NCBI GenBank assembly: GCA_945872875.1
Contig: CAMCBB010000065.1
Coordinates: forward strand, 1 to 9,965
DNA length: 9,965 bases
From: Flavobacterium psychrophilum
GTDB taxonomy: Bacteria > Bacteroidota > Bacteroidia > Flavobacteriales > Flavobacteriaceae
Reading direction: 5' to 3'
The notes beneath the pieces are model-generated. The model saw only the letters and a program-made list of their open reading frames with translations. It was not told where the DNA came from and ran no database searches. Position numbers and translations under genes: made by a program. Positions 1 through 7,304 of this stretch are shown one piece after another; position 1 is the first letter of the stretch, and each line of letters begins with the position of its first letter.

Positions 1-632
1 AGTCCGTCGCGTGTTTCTAATTCTTGTCCATCTACAGTAATCGTTCCAGAAATGACAAAAACATACAAACCATTTCCTTCTTTATTAAGGGTATAGGTTT
101 TAGTAAAATCTTTGTCGAAATCGGCTAAGAAAAACCAAGCATCTTGATAGATCCAAACTCCAGCATCGTCTGCATTAGGTGAAAGAATTTGAGCAAAATT
201 ATTTTTTTGTTCGGTATCATCTAAAGTAATTTGCTGGTAACGAGGCGTTACATTTCTATATTTTGGGAACACCCAAATTTGAAATAACTTAGTGCGTTGG
301 TCTGCGTTTGGATTGAACTCACTGTGTTGTATTCCGGTGCCGGCACTCATTACTTGAACATCTCCTGTTTTAATCACTTCCGCATTACCCATACTGTCTT
401 TGTGCGCCAGATCCCCTTCCAATGGAATGGTAATAATTTCCATATTATCGTGCGGATGTGTTCCAAAACCCATTCCTGCAGCAATGGTATCATCATTTAA
501 AACGCGAAGCATTCCAAATTGTACTCTTTCAGGATTATACCAGCTTGCGAAACTAAAACTATGGTACGCATTTAACCAACCATGATCGGCATGGCCACGC
601 GTATTTGCTTTATGTAAAACAGTTTTTATCAT
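1..632 (-). CDS. Pirin family protein (C-terminus cut by window edge)
   Basis: This is a bicupin of the pirin (YhaK-like) family. I translated it from the ATG at 632; it stays open for 210 codons to base 1, so only the C-terminal part is missing (family length about 230-290). The start reads MIKTVLHKANTRGHAD, and the N-terminal pirin core has the phrases HSFSFASWYNP and FGTHPHDNMEI. The metal ligands of the N-terminal cupin are all present: His59, His61, His103 and Glu105, matching the His/His/His/Glu set of human pirin. Some family members oxidise quercetin and others are redox-sensing regulators or have unknown roles, so the substrate cannot be told from sequence. The gene starts 29 bases after the aminotransferase stop with no promoter in between, so it is probably the last or a later gene of that transcript. 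Confidence 0.9.
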   Translation of the reverse strand, partial: MIKTVLHKANTRGHADHGWLNAYHSFSFASWYNPERVQFGMLRVLNDDTIAAGMGFGTHPHDNMEIITIPLEGDLAHKDSMGNAEVIKTGDVQVMSAGTGIQHSEFNPNADQRTKLFQIWVFPKYRNVTPRYQQITLDDTEQKNNFAQILSPNADDAGVWIYQDAWFFLADFDKDFTKTYTLNKEGNGLYVFVISGTITVDGQELETRDG

Positions 633-661
633 TTGTTTTATTGCTTTGTCTTTACAAATAC

Positions 662-1852
662 TTATGCCAAAGCTTCTTTAATTCTTCGCAATGCTTCAGT
701 TAGTAATTCTTCACTTGTTGCATACGAAAAACGAATGCAATTTGGATTACCAAAAGCATCTCCTGTTACGGTTGCAACATTAGCCTCGGCTAATAAATAC
801 ATTGAAAAATCATCTGCATTGTTGATTAGTTTTCCGTGTAATGTTTTTCCAAAATAAGAAGAAACATCAGGAAACACATAGAAAGCTCCTTCTGGAACAT
901 TTAATTTCAATCCTGGAATTGCATTGATCAATCCAACTACTAAATTTCTTCGGCTTTTAAAGGCAGCAACCATTTCATTTAGCACACTTGGATCAGCATC
1001 TACGGCAGTAATAGTTGCGCGTTGCGCTATAGAATTTGCTCCCGAAGTTACTTGACCTTGCATTTTAGTACAAGCCTTAGCAATAAATTCTGGTGCTCCA
1101 ATATATCCAATTCTCCATCCAGTCATTGCAAATGCTTTCGCAACTCCATTTACTGTAATCGTTTTTTCAAACATCCCAGGAATGGAAGCAATACTGCAAA
1201 AAGTCCCAGAAAAATTAATGTGTTCGTAGATTTCATCTGCAACCACATAGATATTTGGATATTTTTCTAATACTTTAGCTAAAGCGGTTAATTCTTCTCT
1301 ACTGTAAACCGATCCACTAGGATTACAAGGAGAACTGTACCAAATCATTTTCGTTTTTGGAGTAATTGCCGCTTCTAATTGTTGTGGCGTAATCTTGAAA
1401 TCACTCTCAACTGAAGTAGGTACTTCAACAGGAATTCCACCAGCCATTTTCACGATTTCAAAGTAAGAAACCCAATATGGAGCAGGTAAAATTACCTCAT
1501 CTCCATCGTTAAGCATTACTTGAGCAATATTATATAATGACTGCTTAGCTCCAGTAGAAACTACAATATTTACTGGTTTGTATTCTAAATTGTTATCTCT
1601 TTTAAATTTTCTGCAAATGGCTTCTTTCAATTCTTGGTACCCATCTACTGGAGAATAAGTTGAATAATTTTCATCGATGGCTTTTTTTGCAGCTTCTTTA
1701 ATGAAATCGGGGGTGTTGAAATCGGGTTCACCCAAACTTAAACTAATAATATCTTTTCCTTGTGCTTTTAATTCTCTTGCTAGGGCAGCCATTGCAAGAG
1801 TTTGTGAAGTAGACAGGTTGTTAATTCTGTCCGATAACGGATTGTTGTTCAT
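662..1852 (-). CDS. Class I/II pyridoxal-phosphate aminotransferase, aspartate aminotransferase type
   Basis: A 396-residue fold-type I aminotransferase, full length for the subgroup Ib aspartate aminotransferases (about 390-400). Such enzymes transfer the amino group of aspartate (or related amino acids) to 2-oxoglutarate in the cytoplasm. Seen residues: SLGEPDFNTP (39-48) that closes over the substrate, STGAKQSL (99-106) that binds the cofactor phosphate, the ring-stacking aromatic in APYWVSY (124-130), Asn177 in PCNPSG, Asp206 and Tyr209 in VADEIYE, the Schiff-base Lys239 in NGVAKAFAMTGWRIGY, Arg247 and the substrate carboxylate Arg374 in CIRFSYA. The glycine loop reads NPSG where many relatives have NPTG, a conservative change. 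The start at 1852 gives MNNNPLSDRI, a normal family N-terminus. It sits 31 bases after the desaturase stop and 29 before pirin. Preference for aspartate over aromatic or other amino acids is inferred. Confidence 0.93.
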   Translation of the reverse strand: MNNNPLSDRINNLSTSQTLAMAALARELKAQGKDIISLSLGEPDFNTPDFIKEAAKKAIDENYSTYSPVDGYQELKEAICRKFKRDNNLEYKPVNIVVSTGAKQSLYNIAQVMLNDGDEVILPAPYWVSYFEIVKMAGGIPVEVPTSVESDFKITPQQLEAAITPKTKMIWYSSPCNPSGSVYSREELTALAKVLEKYPNIYVVADEIYEHINFSGTFCSIASIPGMFEKTITVNGVAKAFAMTGWRIGYIGAPEFIAKACTKMQGQVTSGANSIAQRATITAVDADPSVLNEMVAAFKSRRNLVVGLINAIPGLKLNVPEGAFYVFPDVSSYFGKTLHGKLINNADDFSMYLLAEANVATVTGDAFGNPNCIRFSYATSEELLTEALRRIKEALA

Positions 1853-1883
1853 TGTTGTGTTGGTTGTATATTTAAAGTGTGTT

Positions 1884-2978
1884 TTATGCTAATTGTGGAT
1901 TTCGACCTAAATCTCTCAAATGTGTAAAATGAGAATAAATTGCAGCTCGGGTTGTTTTAAATTCGTAGTAAGGTAAATTACATTCTTTAGCTGTTTCTTT
2001 CACAAATTCAGCTATTTTACTGTAATGTATGTGACTAATATTAGGAAAAATATGGTGTTCAATTTGATGGTTTAAACCTCCGGTGTAGTAATTTACCAAC
2101 CAGTTTTTTGGTGCAAAATTAGCTGTAGTATACAATTGATGTACTGCCCAAGTGTTTTCAATTTCTCCATTTTCATCTGGAACAGGATTGTCAGTTTCAT
2201 TAACAACATGCGCTAACTGAAATACCACGCTTAAGATTACCCCAGCGGTGTAATGCATCACTACAAATCCTATAACGACCTTCCACCAAGTAATTCCCAT
2301 TACCATTGGAATTACCAACCAAATTGAAAAATAAATGATTTTGGTTATAATTAAAGTTGTCCAATGAATAACTGGTTTTTTAAATTCACCATAAGATAAA
2401 TTGCGTTTTAGGTAGCGTTTCATTTGAAGAAAATCGGTAGTAATTGCCCAATTAAAAGTCAACAATCCATATAGAAAAACCGAATAATATTGTTGGAATT
2501 TATGGTGTTTGTACCATTTGGCTTCTTTGGTAAAACGCAAAATTCTTCCTGCTTCTAAATCTTCATCATGACCTAGAATATTAGTATAAGTGTGGTGCAA
2601 TACATTGTGTTGCACTTGCCAATTGTATACATTTCCGGCAAGAATATAAATACTACCCCCCATTATTTTATTTACCCATGATTTACTAGAATACGCTCCG
2701 TGGTTTCCATCGTGCATCACATTCATACCTACACCAGCCATTCCTATTCCAATAACTACATTTAACAATAAATAGGTCCAAAAAGGCATATCCATCGCTA
2801 ATAAAAAGAAGTAAGGAGTTAGAAAAATAGAAAACATTACAATTGTTTTCAAGTGCAATTTCCAGTTTCCTGTTTTTTCTAGATTATTATCTTTAAAGTA
2901 ATCATTTACTTTTTTATTAAGGGTTCTAAAAAATTTAATACTATCGTTTTTAGAAAATATTGGGGTAGCGTTATTCAT
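1884..2978 (-). CDS. Membrane fatty-acid desaturase (acyl-CoA / linoleoyl-CoA desaturase type)
   Basis: An integral-membrane di-iron desaturase of 364 residues that introduces a double bond into fatty acyl chains. All three histidine boxes are present: HDGNH (89-93), HNVLHH (124-129) and QIEHH (305-309), plus HDEDLE (137-142). The third box begins with Gln, a trait of front-end (Delta-6 type) desaturases and their bacterial relatives, but there is no fused cytochrome b5 domain. Hydrophobic segments fall near 46-86, 168-182 and 204-250, so the His boxes sit between helix pairs on the cytoplasmic side. The frame is open back to a TTG at 3005, but that TTG lies inside the promoter box at 3003-3010. 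The ATG at 2978 (MNNATPIF) leaves a leader of about 20 bases and is preferred; the ATG at 2993 is the alternative. First gene of a probable transcript with the aminotransferase and pirin. Confidence 0.92.
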   Translation of the reverse strand: MNNATPIFSKNDSIKFFRTLNKKVNDYFKDNNLEKTGNWKLHLKTIVMFSIFLTPYFFLLAMDMPFWTYLLLNVVIGIGMAGVGMNVMHDGNHGAYSSKSWVNKIMGGSIYILAGNVYNWQVQHNVLHHTYTNILGHDEDLEAGRILRFTKEAKWYKHHKFQQYYSVFLYGLLTFNWAITTDFLQMKRYLKRNLSYGEFKKPVIHWTTLIITKIIYFSIWLVIPMVMGITWWKVVIGFVVMHYTAGVILSVVFQLAHVVNETDNPVPDENGEIENTWAVHQLYTTANFAPKNWLVNYYTGGLNHQIEHHIFPNISHIHYSKIAEFVKETAKECNLPYYEFKTTRAAIYSHFTHLRDLGRNPQLA

Positions 2979-3002
2979 GATTTTGAAATTCATAAGTTTG
3001 TA

Positions 3003-3036
3003 CAAATGTAATTATTATAATTTTTTTAAACTCAAA
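3003..3036 (-). promoter_or_regulatory. Bacteroidota-type promoter of the desaturase gene
   Basis: Read on the minus strand, TTTG at 3036-3033 is followed after 22 bases by TACATTTG at 3010-3003, a full match to the Bacteroidota -7 consensus TAnnTTTG with a -33 TTG. The spacer is near the upper end of the range reported for Flavobacterium. Transcription would begin about 2998, a few bases beyond the box. Confidence 0.6.
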
Positions 3037-3065
3037 ATCAAGTCATAATTATTAACTAATTATAC

Positions 3066-3073
3066 TATTTTTG
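3066..3073 (+). promoter_or_regulatory. Promoter -7 box of rsmG
   Basis: TATTTTTG matches the Bacteroidota -7 consensus TAnnTTTG. No TTG is seen at a suitable distance upstream, so only half of the promoter is supported. It is back to back with the desaturase promoter; the start sites would be only about 80 bases apart. Confidence 0.45.
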
Positions 3074-3088
3074 CCTAAAATGAATTAT

Positions 3089-3709
3089 ATGCAGGAAATT
3101 ACAAAACAATTCCCAAAACTTACAGAAAATCAGATACATCAATTTGAAAAACTTCAAGATTTATATCAAGATTGGAATTCGAAAATTAATGTCATTTCGA
3201 GAAAAGATATTGACGAATTGTATACCCGCCATGTATTGCATTCCTTGGGAATTGCGAAAGTAATTACGTTTAAGCCAAATACTAAAATTTTGGATGTGGG
3301 CACCGGCGGTGGCTTTCCTGGAATTCCGTTAGCGATATTATTTCCGGAAGTTGATTTTTACTTGATTGATATTATTGGCAAAAAAATTAAAGTGGTGAAT
3401 GAAGTAGCTACTGCACTTGGACTTAAAAATGTAAAAGCCGAGCAAATGCGAGCTGAAAATGTAAAACAAGATTTTGACTTTATAGTGAGTAGAGCCGTAA
3501 CCAATATGCCCGATTTTGTGTCTTGGGTTTCGGGTAAAATTAAAAAAACAAATTCTAACGATTTGTCAAACGGAATATTATATTTAAAAGGCGGCGACTT
3601 AACCGAAGAGTTAAAAAACTTTCCAAAAGCAACTCAATACAATTTATCTGATTTCTTTAAAGAAGATTTTTTTGAAACTAAAAAAGTGGTGCACTTACCC
3701 TTAAAATAA
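3089..3709 (+). CDS. rsmG: 16S rRNA (guanine-527-N7)-methyltransferase RsmG
   Basis: RsmG (GidB) methylates N7 of G527 in the 530 loop of 16S rRNA using S-adenosylmethionine; loss of this mark gives low-level streptomycin resistance in several bacteria. The 206-residue product has the family N-terminal motif INVISRKDID followed by LYTRHVLHSLG, the SAM-binding glycine motif DVGTGGGFPGIPLA (about 69-82), the acidic end of strand 2 (LID, Asp94) and SRAV (about 134-137) of motif IV. The frame is open back to a TTG at 3071, but that TTG is within the -7 promoter box. The ATG at 3080 would be almost leaderless, while the ATG at 3089 gives MQEITKQFPKLT, resembling the usual family start, so 3089 is chosen. 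It is transcribed alone, diverging from the desaturase and converging with pruA. Confidence 0.94.
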   Translation: MQEITKQFPKLTENQIHQFEKLQDLYQDWNSKINVISRKDIDELYTRHVLHSLGIAKVITFKPNTKILDVGTGGGFPGIPLAILFPEVDFYLIDIIGKKIKVVNEVATALGLKNVKAEQMRAENVKQDFDFIVSRAVTNMPDFVSWVSGKIKKTNSNDLSNGILYLKGGDLTEELKNFPKATQYNLSDFFKEDFFETKKVVHLPLK

Positions 3710-3714
3710 AAAAA

Positions 3715-3740
3715 GCCCTAACATCTGTTAGGGCTTTTTT
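3715..3740. terminator. Bidirectional intrinsic terminator between rsmG and pruA
   Basis: A perfect 8-bp stem, GCCCTAAC (3715-3722) and GTTAGGGC (3727-3734), with a four-base loop ATCT. It is flanked by seven A on the left and six T on the right, so each strand gives a hairpin followed by a U tract. It begins five bases after the rsmG stop and ends 24 bases beyond the pruA stop, so it can end both convergent transcripts. Confidence 0.92.
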
Positions 3741-3764
3741 ATAAATTTTAATTTCTGAATTTAA

Positions 3765-5393
3765 TTATTCTCCCAAAAAAGGATAACGATAATCTTCAGG
3801 CGTAACAAAAGTTTCTTTGATTGTTCTTGGAGAAACCCAACGCAATAAATTCTGCATCGATCCTGCTTTATCATTGGTTCCTGAAGCTCTTGCACCTCCA
3901 AATGGCTGCATTCCAACAACAGCTCCGGTTGGTTTATCATTAATATAAAAGTTTCCAGCTGCATTTTGTAAAGCATTTGTAGCTTCAACAATAGCATAGC
4001 GATCTTGACTGAAAATTGCTCCAGTTAATGCATATTCTGAAGTTTCATCAACTAGTTTTAATGTTTCTTTCCATTTGGCATCTTCATAAACATAGATGGT
4101 AATTACGGGGCCAAAAAGTTCGGTTTCCATAGTTGCATATTTCGGATTGGTAGTAACAATAACTGTTGGCTCAATGAAATATCCTTTTGATTTATCATAG
4201 TTTCCACCAAGTATAATTTCTGCGTCAGCATCTTTTTTAGCTTGATCTATAAAGCCAGCTAATTTATTAAAAGAACCTTCGTGAATAACTGCAGTAATAA
4301 AGTTACCAAAATCTTCTGGAGATCCCATTTTCATGGAATTCACATCGGTAATTAATTGCGCTTTAACTGCCGGCCACAAACTTTGCGGAATATAAGCTCT
4401 TGACGCTGCTGAACATTTTTGCCCTTGAAATTCAAAAGCTCCACGGGTAATTCCGGTAACTACTTGTTTCACATTGGCTGATGGATGCGCTACAATAAAA
4501 TCTTTTCCGCCTGTTTCTCCAACAATTTTTGGATAGGTTTTATATGTATGGATGTTGTTTCCAATTTTTTTCCAAATCTCTTTGAATATAAAAGTCGATC
4601 CTGTGTAATGCACTCCAGCAAAATCTGGACTTGCTAATACCGTGTCTGTAATCATAACTGGATCTCCAAACACTACATTGATAACACCATCTGGAACACC
4701 TGCTTCTTTAAAAATATCAATAATGATTTTGGCAGAGAAAACTTGACTATCACTAGGTTTCCAAACAACGGTATTTCCCATTAATGCCGCACTTGCAGGC
4801 AAGTTGGCCGCAATAGCTGTAAAATTAAATGGAGTAATCGCATATACAAACCCTTCAAGCGGACGGTACTCTACGCGATTCCAAATATCGGAAACCGATT
4901 TTGGTTGGTCATTATAAATTTGTGTCATGAATTCCACGTTGTAACGCAAGAAGTCAATTAGCTCACAAGAAGCATCTATTTCTGCTTGAAAAATAGTTTT
5001 AGATTGTGCAATCATAGTTGCTGCATTAATTCGAGCTCTGTAAGGACCCGCAATTAATTCGGCTGCTTTTAAGAAAATCGCTGCGCGGTGTTCCCAAGGC
5101 ATTTGCGACCAAGTTTTTCTAGCTTCTAATGCTGCTTCGATGGCAGCATCAATATGTTTTTTTTCTGCTACATGGTAAGTTCCTACTATATGTTGGTGAT
5201 CATGAGGAGCCGACATATTTTGGGTATTTCCGGTACGCACTTGCTCTGATCCAATGTACATTGGTACATCGATCGATTCGTTCCACATTTTTTTGTAAGC
5301 TGCTAATACAGCTGCTTTTTCAGGAGAATTTGGCGCATATGATTTTACAGGTTCGTTAACTGCTTTAGGTACATGAAAAAATCCTTTTGACAT
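3765..5393 (-). CDS. pruA: L-glutamate gamma-semialdehyde (1-pyrroline-5-carboxylate) dehydrogenase
   Basis: This NAD-dependent aldehyde dehydrogenase oxidises glutamate semialdehyde to glutamate, the last step of proline degradation. At 542 residues it matches the stand-alone (not PutA-fused) enzymes, as in animals (ALDH4A1) and Bacteroidota. Landmarks: ITPFNFTAI (186-194) with the oxyanion-hole Asn190, VVWKPSD (209-215) contacting the NAD phosphate, TGST (264-267), the general base Glu293 in GETGGKDF, the catalytic Cys327 in GQKCSAASRAY, and ETELFGPVIT of the C-terminal cofactor region. The start MSKGFFHVPKAVNEP at 5393 is the usual N-terminus of this subfamily. No proline dehydrogenase gene lies in the window, so the partner enzyme must be elsewhere. 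It has its own promoter and an unusual repeat-bearing leader, and it ends at the shared terminator. Confidence 0.96.
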   Translation of the reverse strand: MSKGFFHVPKAVNEPVKSYAPNSPEKAAVLAAYKKMWNESIDVPMYIGSEQVRTGNTQNMSAPHDHQHIVGTYHVAEKKHIDAAIEAALEARKTWSQMPWEHRAAIFLKAAELIAGPYRARINAATMIAQSKTIFQAEIDASCELIDFLRYNVEFMTQIYNDQPKSVSDIWNRVEYRPLEGFVYAITPFNFTAIAANLPASAALMGNTVVWKPSDSQVFSAKIIIDIFKEAGVPDGVINVVFGDPVMITDTVLASPDFAGVHYTGSTFIFKEIWKKIGNNIHTYKTYPKIVGETGGKDFIVAHPSANVKQVVTGITRGAFEFQGQKCSAASRAYIPQSLWPAVKAQLITDVNSMKMGSPEDFGNFITAVIHEGSFNKLAGFIDQAKKDADAEIILGGNYDKSKGYFIEPTVIVTTNPKYATMETELFGPVITIYVYEDAKWKETLKLVDETSEYALTGAIFSQDRYAIVEATNALQNAAGNFYINDKPTGAVVGMQPFGGARASGTNDKAGSMQNLLRWVSPRTIKETFVTPEDYRYPFLGE

Positions 5394-5400
5394 AATATAA

Positions 5401-5459
5401 TTCGTTAGATTGTTAGGCTAATTAGATCGTTAGAATATTAGATTATTTCCATCTAATTA
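5401..5459. repeat. Short TTAGA repeat array with inverted copy in the pruA leader
   Basis: On the plus strand TTAGA or TTAGG begins at 5405, 5413, 5422, 5430 and 5438, a spacing of 8 or 9 bases. The reverse complement TCTAA occurs at 5452-5456, so ATTAGAT (5437-5443) and ATCTAAT (5451-5457) can pair as a 7-bp stem with a 7-base loop, and TAATTAGAT (5419-5427) can alternatively pair with ATCTAATTA (5451-5459). The whole array falls in the predicted 5' untranslated leader of pruA. Confidence 0.6.
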
Positions 5460-5471
5460 TTCAATTTGCAA

Positions 5472-5504
5472 CAAAAGTACAAAGGTTTTTTTGAATTTTT
5501 ACAA
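5472..5504 (-). promoter_or_regulatory. Bacteroidota-type promoter of pruA
   Basis: On the minus strand a TTG at 5504-5502 is followed after 22 bases by TACTTTTG (5479-5472), a full match to TAnnTTTG. The predicted transcript starts near 5467 and has a leader of about 70 bases, longer than the roughly 15-20 bases of the other genes here. Confidence 0.6.
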
Positions 5505-5535
5505 GTAAACTTGAATTGGATAACTGGTTTGGTTC

Positions 5536-5922
5536 CTAATTTAAAGCATAAGGCGCACTTAGTCGAAATGTGGGCACTATAACTCGGAAATTTCTTGTAG
5601 TAGTAAAATTAATCATGTTAAAAAAACCTTTCATGGCGCCATGTGGTGAAGAAAGCAAACAGCCAGAAGAATATGTATGGGATTCACCCGGTTTAATGAC
5701 TGGTTTTTTTCCAATTACGCCTTCGCCATCTACAATTTCTAAATCATTAAGAGAATCAAATATTTCCCAATGACGCGTAATTAATTGAACGGTATCCTTG
5801 CTGGAATTTTCTATAGTTATTTCGTAAGAAAAAGCAAAATGAATTTTGTGGTTTTTGAAGTAAGTACCTTCAAAACTTGTGTTTACAGAAATTTTTATGC
5901 CTCTTGTTATTTGAGTAACCAT
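5536..5922 (-). CDS. apaG: ApaG family protein
   Basis: A 128-residue single-domain protein with the immunoglobulin-like ApaG (DUF525) fold, at the normal family length of about 125-130. Conserved landmarks are ITRHWEIFDS (48-57), the glycine-rich GEGVIGKKP (66-74), IKPGE (76-80), YSSGC (84-88) and GAMKG (95-99). In Salmonella apaG mutants show a cobalt-resistance and magnesium-efflux phenotype, hence the common 'Co2+/Mg2+ efflux protein' label, but the protein is soluble and its molecular role is unsettled. The same fold is found in some eukaryotic F-box and polymerase-interacting proteins, which suggests protein binding. The gene starts 66 bases after the Plug gene and ends 142 before pruA; a -7 box in the upstream gap suggests separate transcription. 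Confidence 0.94.
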   Translation of the reverse strand: MVTQITRGIKISVNTSFEGTYFKNHKIHFAFSYEITIENSSKDTVQLITRHWEIFDSLNDLEIVDGEGVIGKKPVIKPGESHTYSSGCLLSSPHGAMKGFFNMINFTTTRNFRVIVPTFRLSAPYALN

Positions 5923-5944
5923 AAACGAACTTTTTGTAAAGTTA

Positions 5945-5952
5945 CAAAATTA
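5945..5952 (-). promoter_or_regulatory. Putative promoter -7 box of apaG
   Basis: TAATTTTG on the minus strand matches TAnnTTTG and lies 22 bases before the apaG start. No TTG is found at the proper distance upstream, so this is weak support. Confidence 0.35.
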
Positions 5953-5988
5953 TTGTGCTTGCAATATTAAATTAATCTAAAAAAAAGA

Positions 5989-7239
5989 TTAATTAATTAT
6001 TTCTGTAGAAGTTGCAATTCCTTTGCCGATTACTCTATCGTAGCGCTGGTTATTTTCTCGGTAATAAATGATGGCGTGGTAGTTATTTTCTGTTTGCCAA
6101 AAGTTACCATCAATAGCATTTTCTGCATCAATTTTACCTTTCCCATCCCCTACTGAAAAAGAGTAATTTGTAAATCCTTGTTTAACCATCATAGCCTTTT
6201 CATAAATGCCCTTTTTTTCATTATAGTCCATTTTATTTTCATCAGAAAGTACATAATTATTAAACATTCCGGTTACATAAATGTTTTTATCTAGGTAAAA
6301 GGCAGGTGCAGAAAGTGAAAAATAAATCCAAACATAATCTGATTCAATTTCGTTGTTTTCTGCATTAAGATTGTTAACTAAAAAATTTCCATTTATATCT
6401 GGCCAAAAAGTATATTGTTGTGAAGCTCTAGCGCCATTGGTATATAAATAACAACTATATAAACCACTATTTAAATCAACTTGAGCAATACTATTTGTAG
6501 CCACTCTTATGTTTTTATTTTCAAAAAACAGGTATTCGTTTCCTGCCCAAAATTGTGTTTCAGTATCGTATTTATAAATAAGATCATTTCCAATAGTATA
6601 CATGGGTTTGATTTTGGAAATTGAGTTATCAAATCGACCGTTTTGCATTAACAATACTTTTACATTCGTAAGCGGACTTTGAAAAGTTATAGCGTTTGAT
6701 TTTACAGCAAATTCTAAATTATGTTTGTATTCTAAATTGTTGTTAGTTCGAGCTCTTTTTACTTGCATCGGAACAGAAACTAAGTCTTCACAAATAATTA
6801 TTTTCCTTGAAAAAACCACTTCTCTGCTTTCGTTTAGGATGCTAATTATGTAGTTTCCGCTTACTTTTAACTGGGTTTGTTTATTTGGAATTGTAAGTTT
6901 ATAGTGTGAGTAAATTTGGAGTGCATTTATCGAATTATAATAATCTTGAATTCTTAATTCATCAAATCCTCCTAGGTATTCATTTATTGATAATTGAGAT
7001 GGCTTCCAGTCATAATCACAATGGGTGATTTTATAATAATAATTGTCCTCTGTGCCGTGCAAATCATCAAATTGTAATTGGAAAGTATCTCCCAATAAAA
7101 ATAAAGGAACTGCATTTTGCCCGTTTTGAACAAAAGAAACTGTCTTAATATAATAAGGAGGAACTACTTCTTTTTCTTGTGAAAATGAAATTGTTGCAGT
7201 AATAAGAAAAGTTATAAGAAATAAATACTTTCTAAACAT
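5989..7239 (-). CDS. Type IX secretion system Plug protein (DUF5103 family)
   Basis: A 416-residue exported protein of the DUF5103 family. In Flavobacterium johnsoniae the family member named Plug was found closing the periplasmic end of the giant SprA translocon pore when no substrate or PorV is engaged. The N-terminus has a signal peptide, basic MFRKY then a hydrophobic stretch ending ATISFSQ, with likely cleavage near residue 20. Family phrases seen are the early strand region with LQFDDLHG and YYYKITHCDYDW (67-78), EYLGGF (86-91), DYYNS, the HYKLTIPN region and VSGNYII (125-131), and a C-terminal beta domain with VYVTG-like IYVTGMFN and the GNFWQTENNYH stretch. No other T9SS gene is in the window, so it is an outlier from the sprA/porV loci. 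I infer the Plug function from family membership. Confidence 0.88.
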   Translation of the reverse strand: MFRKYLFLITFLITATISFSQEKEVVPPYYIKTVSFVQNGQNAVPLFLLGDTFQLQFDDLHGTEDNYYYKITHCDYDWKPSQLSINEYLGGFDELRIQDYYNSINALQIYSHYKLTIPNKQTQLKVSGNYIISILNESREVVFSRKIIICEDLVSVPMQVKRARTNNNLEYKHNLEFAVKSNAITFQSPLTNVKVLLMQNGRFDNSISKIKPMYTIGNDLIYKYDTETQFWAGNEYLFFENKNIRVATNSIAQVDLNSGLYSCYLYTNGARASQQYTFWPDINGNFLVNNLNAENNEIESDYVWIYFSLSAPAFYLDKNIYVTGMFNNYVLSDENKMDYNEKKGIYEKAMMVKQGFTNYSFSVGDGKGKIDAENAIDGNFWQTENNYHAIIYYRENNQRYDRVIGKGIATSTEIIN

Positions 7240-7258
7240 AGTATAGGTATTATAAATG

Positions 7259-7286
7259 TAAAGATAACAAATAATATTATCTTCAA
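7259..7286 (-). promoter_or_regulatory. Possible promoter of the T9SS Plug gene
   Basis: On the minus strand TTG at 7286-7284 is followed after 17 bases by TATCTTTA (7266-7259), seven of eight positions of TAnnTTTG; the final G is replaced by A. It leaves a leader of about 15 bases before the ATG at 7239. Confidence 0.35.
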
Positions 7287-7304
7287 TTAAGCCAAATAAA
7301 TAAT

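Noticed and set aside
2979..3005. Extended desaturase N-terminus from TTG at 3005
   Set aside because: The TTG is the end of the TACATTTG promoter box, so the transcript should begin after it; ATG codons at 2993 and 2978 are available.
3071..3088. Extended RsmG N-terminus from TTG at 3071
   Set aside because: The TTG belongs to the TATTTTTG promoter box and the family start matches the ATG at 3089 better.
3761..3997. 78-codon minus-strand open frame starting MLLLKLQM
   Set aside because: It overlaps the 3' end of pruA in another frame on the same strand; PruA is certain and the overlapping peptide has no recognisable features.
5970..5994. 9-bp inverted repeat AATTAATCT / AGATTAATT at the end of the Plug gene
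   Set aside because: It overlaps the stop codon, is composed almost wholly of A and T and has no U tract after it on the minus strand, so I do not call a terminator.
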